DNA from: DASPKX01 sp035627835
GTDB taxonomy: Bacteria > Verrucomicrobiota > Verrucomicrobiia > Limisphaerales > SXQI01
Assembly: GCA_035627835.1 (NCBI GenBank)
Contig: DASPKX010000079.1
Location: 32,736-96,735, forward strand
Direction: 5' to 3'
Length of the DNA: 64,000 nucleotides
Position numbers and translations under genes: made by a program. Numbering within the stretch: position 1 is the stretch's first letter; the number at the start of each line of letters is the position of its first letter. Below the pieces are notes generated by a model. The model saw only the letters and a program-made list of their open reading frames with translations. It did not search any database and had not been told where the DNA came from. Shown here in pieces: positions 1 to 7,825 of this stretch.

Positions 1-1
1 A

Positions 2-754
2 GCTCTTACGGACCATGACACGGTCGAAGGGTGCGCTCGCATGGCCGCCGCTTGCAAAGCCCGCGGCATCGAATTCGTTCCCGGCTCCGAACTCACGGTC
101 GAGCATGAAGGCCACGAGCTTCATGTCCTGGCCTACTTCATTGATGCCGAACACCCGCGGCTGCTTAGCGAAATGGCCCATTTCCAAAAGGTTCGCCAGG
201 AACGAATCGTTGAAATTGTTGCGCGCCTCAATGAGATCGGCATTCCTTTAAAGAGCGAGTCGGTGTTCGCCATCGCGAAATGCAACTCCCCTGGGCGTCC
301 TCATGTTGGGCGGGCGCTGGTGCAGGCCAAAATCTGCAGCAGTGTGGACGAAGCCTTTGAGCGCTTCTTGAAGCGAAACCGGCCTGGTTGGGTGCCGAAA
401 TTCCGCATGTCAGCGGAGCACGCGATTGAACTTATCCATGAGGCTGGCGGCCTGGCCGTGCTTGCGCATCCAGCTCTGAACCGGGCGGATGATCTTATCG
501 AACCTTTAGCCGAACTCGGCCTTGATGGCATTGAGTGCTACCACACCAAGCACGGCACCGGGCATATCGAAACGTATTCTTTGCTCGCGGAACGGCTGAA
601 GCTTCTGGTGACCGGCGGCTCTGATTGCCATGGGATGAACAAGGGGCGCCCCTTGATTGGATCCATTAAAGTTCCATACCAGCATGTCGAGCGTCTCCGC
701 ACCGCGGCGGAAACCCTGCGCGGCCGTCTTTCCACCAGCCGCGCCCCGCAGTAG
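2..754 (+). CDS. PHP-domain phosphoesterase (5'-truncated)
   Basis: The reading frame is already open at base 2 and its first codons spell ALTDHDTV, a core PHP metal-binding motif, so the true start lies upstream of the window. Further on are VLAHP and GGSDCHG, which carry later metal ligands of the PHP fold. The layout, with a long insert between the first motif and VLAHP, matches the YciV/TrpH group (3',5'-nucleoside bisphosphate phosphatase / RNase AM). By family these cytoplasmic enzymes hydrolyse phosphate from pAp-type nucleotides or trim RNA 5' ends. The exact substrate cannot be read from the sequence. The gene ends 15 bases before ftsY on the same strand, so the two are probably co-transcribed. 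Confidence 0.85.
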   Translation, partial: ALTDHDTVEGCARMAAACKARGIEFVPGSELTVEHEGHELHVLAYFIDAEHPRLLSEMAHFQKVRQERIVEIVARLNEIGIPLKSESVFAIAKCNSPGRPHVGRALVQAKICSSVDEAFERFLKRNRPGWVPKFRMSAEHAIELIHEAGGLAVLAHPALNRADDLIEPLAELGLDGIECYHTKHGTGHIETYSLLAERLKLLVTGGSDCHGMNKGRPLIGSIKVPYQHVERLRTAAETLRGRLSTSRAPQ

Positions 755-769
755 CATCTCGCCCGCAAC

Positions 770-1681
770 ATGGGACTGTTCGATAAATTTAAGCAGGGTC
801 TGCAGAAGACCCATCAAAAGCTCGTCGGCGAAATTAAGCGGATCGTCACCTTCTCCCCGAAGATGACGGAGGAGCAACTCGAGGAACTCGAAGCCACCCT
901 TCTCGGCGCGGACCTCGGCTTAAAAGCCACAACCCAGATCGTCGAAGCCGTTCGCAAAGCGTACGAGAGCCAGGGCGGAGGTGGCCTCGATGTGCTTGGC
1001 GTCGCCCGGCAGGAACTCGAAAAAGAGCTTCCTGAAGCCCAAGGCCTCAAACGGGTGAAATCAGGCCCGACAGTGATTTCGATCGTTGGTGTGAACGGCA
1101 CAGGCAAAACCACCACCGCAGCAAAGCTGGCCGCATACTTGAAGAACCGCGGAGACGTCGTGGTTATGGCCGCTTGCGACACCTTCCGCGCAGCCGCGAT
1201 TGAGCAGTTGAAAATCTGGGGCCAACGCCTCGATGTGCCTGTGGTCGCCAGCGCTTACGGCGCGGATCCGGCCGCCGTCGCTCACGACGCGGTGGCCGCG
1301 GGGATGTCCCGGGGCGCAAACTATGTGCTCATCGACACCGCTGGCCGCCTGCACACAAAGCACAATCTCATGCAGGAACTGCAAAAAGTTCATCGCGTCA
1401 TGACGAAGCTTATACCCGACGCGCCGCATGAAACGCTCCTGGTCGTGGACGCGACCACCGGCATGAACGCGCTCACCCAGGCGCGTGAGTTCGACAAAGC
1501 TGTGACCCTCACCGGCTTGATCGTCACGAAACTCGACGGCACCAGCAAAGGCGGCGTGGTGATTGCTGTGGGCAAAGACACGCAGCTGCCGGTGAAGTTC
1601 ATCGGCGTGGGCGAGGCCGTTGATGATCTTCAGCCATACGAGCCAAGAGAATTTACGAAAGCAATGTTCGCTGCGGAATAG
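770..1681 (+). CDS. ftsY: Signal recognition particle receptor FtsY
   Basis: SRP-type GTPase that docks ribosome-nascent chain complexes carrying SRP at the inner membrane. The 303-residue protein has the N helical domain (about 1-95) and the NG GTPase domain: P-loop GVNGTGKT (107-114), the SRP-GTPase signature DTFRAAA (137-143), DTAGR (189-193) and the TKLDGTSKGG base-recognition motif (253-262). It lacks the long acidic A domain of E. coli FtsY and begins almost directly with the amphipathic N region (MGLFDKFKQGL), as in many short bacterial FtsY proteins. Ffh would have P-loop GLQGSGKT and a C-terminal M domain; neither is present. Possibly co-transcribed with the upstream PHP gene. Confidence 0.96.
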   Translation: MGLFDKFKQGLQKTHQKLVGEIKRIVTFSPKMTEEQLEELEATLLGADLGLKATTQIVEAVRKAYESQGGGGLDVLGVARQELEKELPEAQGLKRVKSGPTVISIVGVNGTGKTTTAAKLAAYLKNRGDVVVMAACDTFRAAAIEQLKIWGQRLDVPVVASAYGADPAAVAHDAVAAGMSRGANYVLIDTAGRLHTKHNLMQELQKVHRVMTKLIPDAPHETLLVVDATTGMNALTQAREFDKAVTLTGLIVTKLDGTSKGGVVIAVGKDTQLPVKFIGVGEAVDDLQPYEPREFTKAMFAAE

Positions 1682-1747
1682 ATAAACGCAGCATCACTGT
1701 GCCCGGCCAGCGGGCGACATCACTACCGCTAATCTGGCCTCTCAGAT

Positions 1748-1778
1748 TTGACAGATAGAGCGCTGGGCCTGTTAGTAT
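1748..1778 (+). promoter_or_regulatory. Candidate sigma-70 promoter giving a leaderless mRNA
   Basis: A perfect TTGACA lies at 1748-1753 and a TAGTAT (4/6 to the -10 consensus) at 1773-1778. The spacer is 19 bases, longer than ideal. Transcription would begin about 1785-1787, at the likely ATG (1787) of the ABM gene. No Shine-Dalgarno is visible before that ATG, which fits a leaderless transcript. Read from sequence only. Confidence 0.3.
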
Positions 1779-1786
1779 TCCCGCGA

Positions 1787-2101
1787 ATGCAGCAGCCGCC
1801 TTACTTCGTCGCGATCAGCAAATTTGCCGTTGCCAACGGCATGACCGCACAGGTCAAGGAAGCTTTTCGCGCCCGGCCGCACCTTGTTGATTCTGCGGAC
1901 GGGTTCCTGCGGATGGAGGTGATCAGCCCCGTCGATTCTCCGGACGAAATCTGGCTCATGACTTTCTGGCGCGATGAGCCGAGTTACAGGACCTGGCATA
2001 AGAGCCACATGTACCGCGACTCCCATAAAGGCATCCCCAAGGGTTTAAAGTTGAGGCCGGAAGCCACCGAGATCCGCTTCTTCGAGCACATTGCTTCATG
2101 A
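1787..2101 (+). CDS. ABM-superfamily (antibiotic biosynthesis monooxygenase-like) protein
   Basis: A 104-residue single-domain protein. The sequence shows the ferredoxin-like ABM pattern: YFVAISKFAV (strand 1), an amphipathic helix over FRARPHLVDSADGF, LRMEVISP, then IWLMTFWRDEPSYRTWHKS, which is the typical W-x-D/S-E-x-Y-x-x-W-H/h-x-S signature of ABM and IsdG/HmoB-type heme-degrading proteins. The region near 60-80 is His-rich (HKSHMYRDSHKG). The ATG at 1787 is preferred because the domain starts there; a TTG at 1748 in frame would add 13 residues but coincides with a promoter-like TTGACA. The stop overlaps the start of the B12-binding gene (ATGA), so the two are translationally coupled. 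Whether it is a monooxygenase, a heme oxygenase or a non-enzymatic partner is unknown. Confidence 0.72.
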   Translation: MQQPPYFVAISKFAVANGMTAQVKEAFRARPHLVDSADGFLRMEVISPVDSPDEIWLMTFWRDEPSYRTWHKSHMYRDSHKGIPKGLKLRPEATEIRFFEHIAS

Positions 2102-3141
2102 CTCCGCGTCCAGAAATCGCCAATCTCATCTCTGAGCACCGCCATGCCATGGCGGGTTGGGCAACGCACGAGTTTTTCACCGCAAATCCCGGCCTGCAGG
2201 CTAAATGGGGAGCTAATGGGGTGCGGCGTTGCACCGAGGATCACGCCTATCACTTTGCTTATCTGGCTGAGGCCGTTCGATTCGGATTCCCAGAGTTCTT
2301 CACCGATTACATGGCCTGGAGCAAAGTTCTTCTGCACGCCCTCCGCATCGGCCATGAGCATCTGCAGGAGAGCCTCGCTCTCATGGAGCGCGGGCTTGAA
2401 GTGCAACTGGGTCAGGAGGCCCGTAAAGCCGCTGCAATCCCGCTGAATATCGCCAGTCGAGCGCTTCCTAATCTACCCACTGAGATCCCCAGCTTCATCA
2501 AAGAAGATGCGCCGCACGGTTCTCTCGCGCGGCGCTGGCTGGACCTGCTGCTCGTGAAAAATGCTGGCGCGGCGCGTCAAGTGTTGCTCCAGGCGCGCTC
2601 CTCGGGCATTCCGCTCCTGGAACTTTACCAGCACGTTCTCACTCCCGCGCTCCATGAGGTCGGCAGACTTTGGCAAATCCGGAACATTACTGAAGCCGAG
2701 GAGCACTACTGCGCGCATGTCACTCAAAACATGCTCGCCTTGCTCAGCGCGGACTTAGCCGTGCCGCGCGTGCGTAAATCTGTCGTCGGTTTCAGCGTCG
2801 GCAATGAAATGCATGAACTCGGCATCCGCATTGTCACGGACTGCTTTGCAATTCACGGGTGGGACGCTGTTTGCCTCGGGAGCAATGTGCCCACGCGCAA
2901 CCTCGACTCGATACTCCTCACTTGGAATCCCGCCATCATCGCTATCTCCGCCACCATGACCTACCACCTTGGTGAGATGCAGGCGGCCATCAACGCGATC
3001 AAGAATTCCAGCCAGACCCATAAACCAAGAATCTTCGTTGGCGGACGCCCTTTCAACATCTGCCCGGATCTCGCAAAACGCCTGGGCGCTGATGCCTCCG
3101 CGCAAAGCTGCGCCGAACTGATCAGCTGCGCCTTTGCTTGA
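2098..3141 (+). CDS. Cobalamin-binding protein with CarH-type Wx9EH photoreceptor motif
   Basis: 347 residues. The C-terminal half (about 145-347) is a methionine-synthase-like B12 module: a helical cap followed by a Rossmann-type B12-binding domain. The cap contains W192 and E202-H203, the exact Wx9EH spacing that shields the adenosyl group of AdoCbl in the CarH photoreceptor. The Rossmann part has GNEMHELG, a variant of DxHxxG with E for D, placing the lower axial ligand at H239, and later FVGGRPF, matching the GG near the nucleotide tail. The N-terminal 140 residues are helical and His/Trp-rich and are not a MerR DNA-binding domain; I do not recognise this region. It is coupled by ATGA to an ABM protein. 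Inference: a light- or B12-responsive regulator or sensor acting by protein contact. Confidence 0.8.
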   Translation: MTPRPEIANLISEHRHAMAGWATHEFFTANPGLQAKWGANGVRRCTEDHAYHFAYLAEAVRFGFPEFFTDYMAWSKVLLHALRIGHEHLQESLALMERGLEVQLGQEARKAAAIPLNIASRALPNLPTEIPSFIKEDAPHGSLARRWLDLLLVKNAGAARQVLLQARSSGIPLLELYQHVLTPALHEVGRLWQIRNITEAEEHYCAHVTQNMLALLSADLAVPRVRKSVVGFSVGNEMHELGIRIVTDCFAIHGWDAVCLGSNVPTRNLDSILLTWNPAIIAISATMTYHLGEMQAAINAIKNSSQTHKPRIFVGGRPFNICPDLAKRLGADASAQSCAELISCAFA

Positions 3142-3226
3142 TCCGCAGGGCTCAGGGACTGTCACACAAATTCTTCCGCTCTTCGCTTGACCCGGCGCGT
3201 TGCCGCCCGTTTAACAGGAGCGCAGT

Positions 3227-4435
3227 TTGCACGCAGTGAAGATGAATGTTCCCGGCCTGGAATCCCCCCTCCGCCCCGCTTGGCTCGAAATCGATTTGGC
3301 CCAGCTCAGACGGAACTTCGAGGTCATTCATCACGCCAAACCCGACGGCTTGCGAATCATGTCTGTGGTCAAGGACAATGCTTATGGCCACGGGGCTGAG
3401 CAGGTGGCGCGCATTGCAGTTGCCAGCGGAGTAAGCGCGTTCGCCACTGTGACTCTCTCGGAAGCGATCCAGCTTCGTCAGGCGGGCTTCAAGCAGATGG
3501 TCCTGTTGCTGGGGGAGCGGACGGACGACGAGATTGCCGCGTGTGTTGAGTTCAATCTCAGTTGCGCAGTCAACTCCGCCGAACTTGTCCCCCGCCTGAG
3601 CGCGGCTGCGCGGGCGCAACGGAAACGAGCTTCCGTTCATTTAAAAGTGAACACAGGCATGAACCGGTATGGCGTGCGCTGGACTGAGGCTGCCGCTTTG
3701 GCGGAACGAATCGCCAAGGATCCAAATCTCTGTTTGGAAGGTGTTCTCAGCCACTTCGCAATGAGCGACGAATTGGACAAAACCTTTGCCCATCACCAAC
3801 TCGCCAATTTTCAGGAAACGCTTGCCGCTTTGGAGCAACGCGGGATTTCCCCAGGTCTGCGCCACCTCTGCAACAGTGGCGGGTTCCTCGATTTACCCTC
3901 CGCGCATTTCGACATGGTTCGCGTCGGCATTCTGAGCTACGGCGTGTATCCCAGCCGCGTGTGCAGAAGATTGGACGGCATCGAGCCGGTCATGAGAGTG
4001 AAGACGCGCATTTCAGGGTTCCAAAATTTGCAGGCTGGCGACAAGGTCGGCTACGGGATGCGTTACACTGCGGATGGCCCGAGGAGAATCGCCGTGCTGC
4101 CCCTCGGATACGGCGACGGTTTCCCGCGTGTGCGCAACCAGGGGCATGTGCTGATACATGGCGCGCGAGCGCCGATCGTTGGGGGTGTCGCTATGGATTC
4201 CTTCACTGTGGACGTCACGGAGATTCCCCAGGCCCAACTTTGGGATGAGGTCGTCATCATGGGAACCCAAGGCTGCGAAGAAATCACCGCCCACGACGTG
4301 GCTGCGCTAAAGAACAGCGTCTCCTACGACGTCCTGACTGGATGGCGTTCCCGCCTCCCCCGAGTTTACCTAAACCAGCCAGCGGACCAGAACCCGCAAC
4401 CCCAACGGACCCACGCTGAGGCCCACCATCAATGA
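3227..4435 (+). CDS. alr: Alanine racemase
   Basis: PLP-dependent fold-type III racemase that makes D-alanine for peptidoglycan. VVKDNAYGHG (48-57 from the TTG start) holds the PLP lysine K49, followed by the usual AYGHG. KVNTGMNRYG (140-149) and HLCNSGG (213-219) are further PLP-site motifs. GDKVGYGMRYTA carries the second catalytic base Y276, and VAMDSFTVDVT matches the MD..M/T.D region. Start choice: the TTG at 3227 has AGGAG at 3216-3220 with ideal spacing; an ATG at 3242 lacks a good ribosome site. The C-terminal tail of about 20 residues after the catalytic domain is low-complexity. The stop overlaps the next start by ATGA. Confidence 0.95.
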   Translation: MHAVKMNVPGLESPLRPAWLEIDLAQLRRNFEVIHHAKPDGLRIMSVVKDNAYGHGAEQVARIAVASGVSAFATVTLSEAIQLRQAGFKQMVLLLGERTDDEIAACVEFNLSCAVNSAELVPRLSAAARAQRKRASVHLKVNTGMNRYGVRWTEAAALAERIAKDPNLCLEGVLSHFAMSDELDKTFAHHQLANFQETLAALEQRGISPGLRHLCNSGGFLDLPSAHFDMVRVGILSYGVYPSRVCRRLDGIEPVMRVKTRISGFQNLQAGDKVGYGMRYTADGPRRIAVLPLGYGDGFPRVRNQGHVLIHGARAPIVGGVAMDSFTVDVTEIPQAQLWDEVVIMGTQGCEEITAHDVAALKNSVSYDVLTGWRSRLPRVYLNQPADQNPQPQRTHAEAHHQ

Positions 4436-5253
4436 AGCTGCTTTTTTCGGAGGCGAAGCCGGACTACCCGCACTACGTCTTTCCCTTTGCGGTGTGGGCA
4501 TTCCCGGACGCTGGAGAGGCTCCCAGCGACCTTTTTGGGCACGGCTTTCTGCCAAGTTCTCCCAACCTGGACCGGTTTTACATGTGCCGCCATGTGCGGG
4601 TTGCCCTCCAAGAGTACAAGGCTTCGTCGGAAAACCGGCGTATTCTCCGAAAAGGCAACGGCTTGACTGCTCAACTCGTTCCCCGCGAAGAGTTTGAGTT
4701 AACACCATCCAAACGCCACTTCATAAAGCAATATGCGGAGACGAAGTTCGGCCGGGACGTGATGAGTGACGCGCGGCTGGATCGCCTCTTTAGCTCCCGC
4801 ATTGTGACGCATATCCTATCCTTTACCGATAAAGGGTCAGATGTTGGCTATGTCACCCTCTACATCGAACCTTCCCGCATCGCCTACTACTACTACGCCT
4901 TTTACGACCTTGCTCACCTGAACAAGAGCCTTGGGCTGTTCATGATGACTTCCGCAGTCGAGCGGTTTGCGGAAGCAGGCCTGTCACACCTTTACCTAGG
5001 CACCTGTTATTCGAGGAACGCCCTCTACAAGACTCAATTCGCTGGCGCGCAGTTCTTTAACGGGGCCAAGTGGTCCAGCAACCTTGAAGAATTGAAGTTC
5101 CTGATTGCTCGGCAGGAGCAGGCCCACACCGAGCATCTTTGGGAAAATGCCGAGTTCCGACAAAAGTTCTATCCGGAGCCGCAAGTCAGTTTGCAGGACA
5201 TAGCATTGTTCCACGTGGAACAATTGCCTTGTAAGCTGACTAATCGCGGCTGA
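4432..5253 (+). CDS. Arginyl/leucyl-tRNA-protein transferase-like protein (ATE family)
   Basis: 273 residues, similar to the N-end-rule aminoacyl-tRNA-protein transferases (ATE1/Bpt), which transfer an amino acid from tRNA to protein N-termini. The C-terminal GNAT-like half has the family signatures: YVTLYIEPSRIAYYYYAFYD, LGLFMMTSAVERF, HLYLGTCYSRNALYKTQF and AQFFNGAKWSS. The N-terminal half is reduced: the paired Cys motif (CxxC-type) typical of ATE_N is missing, and only one Cys (RFYMCRHVR) aligns with that place. The start overlaps the alr stop (ATGA), so the two genes are coupled. The 3' end overlaps the convergent tmk by 14 bases. Substrate and donor tRNA cannot be inferred; it may not modify N-degrons at all. 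Confidence 0.75.
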   Translation: MKLLFSEAKPDYPHYVFPFAVWAFPDAGEAPSDLFGHGFLPSSPNLDRFYMCRHVRVALQEYKASSENRRILRKGNGLTAQLVPREEFELTPSKRHFIKQYAETKFGRDVMSDARLDRLFSSRIVTHILSFTDKGSDVGYVTLYIEPSRIAYYYYAFYDLAHLNKSLGLFMMTSAVERFAEAGLSHLYLGTCYSRNALYKTQFAGAQFFNGAKWSSNLEELKFLIARQEQAHTEHLWENAEFRQKFYPEPQVSLQDIALFHVEQLPCKLTNRG

Positions 5254-5968
5254 TCTCCGATTCCGGATCGTTCAGCGTCGATTGCTTGTACTCGCCAAGC
5301 GATTTCAGGGTGTTCACCCCCTGACCAGTCCATGCTTCCACCAATGGCTGAACCCATTTCCAAATGTCCGTCGAGACGCTCTCAACATCTTGTGTCGCGT
5401 CCACCGTCCTGACCCGCATTCCGTCCGCCGCCGAAATGGACTCATAACCCTGTTCGACACGTTCAAAAAACTCGCGATCCGCCTCCTCCATGCGGTCGCG
5501 AACCTTGGAGGAGCCGATGCGGGCTTTCCTGCGTTGCTCGCTGACGGTGATTGGAACTTTCAAGAGCAGGGTTAAATCCGGCCGCACATCACCCACTGCA
5601 AAATCAACGATTGCCTGCACACTGGCCATGGAGAGGCGGCGGCCAAAAGCCTGGTAAGCAATGGTGGAGTCATAGAAACGGTCGCAGAGAACGATCTGGC
5701 GCGCCGCCAATGCTGGAGTGATCACTTCACGCACGAGTTGAGCGCGGCTGGCATTCATCAGCAGCAACTCCGTTTCCGGCGCCATATTCGCGTTCGCTGT
5801 GGAATGCTTGAGGGTGTGCCGGATTTCCTCACCGATCGGCGTTCCACCTGGCTCGCGCAGCGTCCGCACGATGTGCCCCATTTCCGTCAACTTCTGGGCG
5901 AGGATGGTTAACTGAGTGGATTTCCCGCACCCTTCCGTGCCCTCGAACGTGATTAGCAACCCGCGCAT
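5240..5968 (-). CDS. tmk: Thymidylate kinase
   Basis: Phosphorylates dTMP to dTDP. From the ATG at 5968 the protein is 242 residues and begins MRGLLITFEG, with P-loop GTEGCGKS (10-17), the TREPGGT-like segment LREPGGTPIGEEIR, the DR(F/Y) motif LCDRFYDSTIAYQAFGR, and a lid RKARIGSSKVRDRMEEADREFFERV. These are all hallmarks of the canonical bacterial enzyme. An in-frame ATG at 5980 would add four residues but does not fit the family N-terminus. This is the complete housekeeping Tmk; two divergent relatives occur at 59.2-60.6 kb. It is convergent with the transferase-like gene and shares its last 14 bases. The C-terminal 25 residues are longer than usual. Confidence 0.95.
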   Translation of the reverse strand: MRGLLITFEGTEGCGKSTQLTILAQKLTEMGHIVRTLREPGGTPIGEEIRHTLKHSTANANMAPETELLLMNASRAQLVREVITPALAARQIVLCDRFYDSTIAYQAFGRRLSMASVQAIVDFAVGDVRPDLTLLLKVPITVSEQRRKARIGSSKVRDRMEEADREFFERVEQGYESISAADGMRVRTVDATQDVESVSTDIWKWVQPLVEAWTGQGVNTLKSLGEYKQSTLNDPESEISRD

Positions 5969-6072
5969 CTTGCAAAACAATCACTCTCGCCTGCGTGCTT
6001 TGGCAACCCTGAATGTCCTGCCCATGAAGCAGCTTGCTACACCGCCAGCCGCTTCCCATATTGGCCGCGCAC

Positions 6073-7242
6073 GTGAAGCTGCTCGTCTTTGCGCATATCC
6101 CGCCGCCGCATCATGGCCAGAGTTACATGGTCGAGATGCTGCTCAAAGGCTTTGCGGCTGAGGCCGAAAACGCAGGGCCGAATCCGGCACCGATTATTTG
6201 CTATCACGTCGATGCGCGGTTCTCCACCGGGATGGAGGACATCGCGCAACCTCGCGCGGGCAAGTTGGTCAACCTTTTCAAATACGTCGCGCAGGCGATC
6301 TGGATTCGTGTGCGCCACGGCGTTCGCTTCATGTATTATGCGCCAGCGCCCCCGCTGAAAGCGCCGCTCTATCGGGACATCATTATTCTCACACTCCTGA
6401 AGCCATTCTTCCCCCGTCGCGCCTTTTATTGGCACGCGGCTGGGCTTGGGGAATGGCTGCCGACCCTGCCGAGCTGGCTGCAGCGGCTCGCGCACTTCGC
6501 CTTGGATGGGGCGGACATCACGATGTCGCCCTCCTCCTTCGGGCTGCCGGATGCAAAAGTGTTCAATCCGAAGAATGCGCGTGTCGTTCCTTACGGAGTG
6601 CCTGATCCATTTCCAGATTATGAGAGCCGAATCGCTCCCCGGCGCGCCGCGCGTATTGATGAGCTGAAAAAAGCCAACGGCTCGGGCACGCGCGTGAATC
6701 TGCTCTTCATGGCCTTGTTGACGGAAGAAAAGGGGTTATTAGACGCGCTGCGCGCGTTGAAAATCTTGCGCGACGCCGCGACTCCCTATGATTTCCACCT
6801 GACTGTTGCAGGCAAATTCCTCAACCCAACTGAGGAACAGAAGTTTCATAACTTGGTGCGCGATTTAAGTCTCGTGGACGCCGTTGCTTACGCGGGGTTC
6901 GTTTCCGGCGCTCAAAAGTCCGAGCGCCTGTTGAGCGCGGACGTCTATATCTTTCCAACGTGGTACTACGCGGAGAGCGCGCCGCTTGTCTTGTTTGAAG
7001 CGATGGCCGCTGGTTTGCCGATCGTCACGACAGCTTGGAGATCCTTGCCAGAGTTTTTTGCTCCTGCTTATCCCGGAGTGGTCCCCATCAATTCACCGAA
7101 GGCCGTGGCAGAGGCCACTCTGACGTTGCTGCAGCGTGAGGACAGTACCCCGTTGCGGCAGCGATTTCTTGCCGCATTCCGACTGGACAGGCACTTAGCG
7201 AACCTGAGGGCCGCCTTGGAACTCGTCGGTCCTCAGGAGTAG
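6073..7242 (+). CDS. Glycosyltransferase, GT-B fold (group 1/GT4-like)
   Basis: 389 residues from a GTG at 6073 (VKLLVFAHIPPPHHGQSYMVE), the form typical of a GT-B N-terminus. A TTG at 6034 in frame would add 13 residues without similarity to a GT start. The N-lobe holds YYAPAPPLKAPLYRD and a helix (YWHAAGLGEWL); the C-lobe begins near LLFMALLTEEKGLLDALRAL and contains the donor-site EX7E-like stretch YYAESAPLVLFEAMAAGLPIV. Inferred role: transfer of a sugar in envelope or exopolysaccharide assembly, in the cytoplasm or at the membrane face. Nothing nearby identifies the donor or acceptor. Confidence 0.85.
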   Translation: MKLLVFAHIPPPHHGQSYMVEMLLKGFAAEAENAGPNPAPIICYHVDARFSTGMEDIAQPRAGKLVNLFKYVAQAIWIRVRHGVRFMYYAPAPPLKAPLYRDIIILTLLKPFFPRRAFYWHAAGLGEWLPTLPSWLQRLAHFALDGADITMSPSSFGLPDAKVFNPKNARVVPYGVPDPFPDYESRIAPRRAARIDELKKANGSGTRVNLLFMALLTEEKGLLDALRALKILRDAATPYDFHLTVAGKFLNPTEEQKFHNLVRDLSLVDAVAYAGFVSGAQKSERLLSADVYIFPTWYYAESAPLVLFEAMAAGLPIVTTAWRSLPEFFAPAYPGVVPINSPKAVAEATLTLLQREDSTPLRQRFLAAFRLDRHLANLRAALELVGPQE

Positions 7243-7260
7243 CTTGCCACAGCAGCTAGC

Positions 7261-7351
7261 GGCGCCCGTCCCCCTCCTTAAGTTCCATCTCAGGGCGCAC
7301 CCACTTCCACATCCTGAGTTGTGCTTAGGCCCATTCGGATGCACGGGCGCC
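7261..7351. other. Nested inverted repeats in intergenic region (possible structured RNA)
   Basis: Within the 220-base gap before the small gene at 7465, GGCGCCCGT (7261-7269) is perfectly complementary to ACGGGCGCC (7343-7351), enclosing a second pair CTCAGG (7289-7294) and CCTGAG (7313-7318). The arrangement could form a long outer stem with an inner hairpin. It does not match a riboswitch class I recognise, and no U-tract follows, so a simple terminator is unlikely. Confidence 0.3.
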
Positions 7352-7464
7352 TCCGCCGGGTAGAGCGCCCTACAGGTTATTTCAAAACTCCCGCTGATTG
7401 AAGCTCACCCCAATCCAAACGAAAATTCGATGAGGATTAATGCGAAAGACGGGGAGTTGGAGTG

Positions 7465-7722
7465 ATGAAGGTGGTGTTAAGGAACAGAAAAACGGGAGAG
7501 TTCTTTAAGAGTCCAGGAGTCTGGACTGAAAACATGGGGGATGCATTTCCATTTCCGGATAGCGCGACGGCCATGAACTTTTACATGCGCCATTATTTGC
7601 CGGATGTGGAGGTTATCGCGCTGGTGGACAATGCTGGCAAAGGTGTTCATCTGCATCTCAATGATGACCAGGCGCCGAGAACCTCCAGCGTCCCAGATTC
7701 AAAGGCTGAATCAGCAGATTGA
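7465..7722 (+). CDS. Small conserved-looking protein of unknown function
   Basis: 85 residues starting at ATG 7465, directly after an in-frame GTG at 7462; a GGGGAG at 7451-7456 is a good ribosome site for the ATG. The protein begins MKVVLRNRKTGEFFKSPGVWTEN and continues with an alpha/beta pattern (ATAMNFYMRHYLPDVEVIALVDN) and a polar tail. There is no signal peptide or membrane segment. I do not recognise a named family. The coding character (ordered strands and helices, strong ribosome site, no competing frame) supports a real gene. It stands alone between a glycosyltransferase and an MFS exporter and follows the inverted repeats at 7261-7351. Confidence 0.65.
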   Translation: MKVVLRNRKTGEFFKSPGVWTENMGDAFPFPDSATAMNFYMRHYLPDVEVIALVDNAGKGVHLHLNDDQAPRTSSVPDSKAESAD

Positions 7723-7825
7723 CGCGGCGCCGCCCGCCCTTAAACTGCGCGGGCGTGTTTGCCCCCTTTAATCTCAGAATCTCGGCTCCCTCTGGTGAGC
7801 CCGGCTTCTTCCGCTTATTGCCGCG

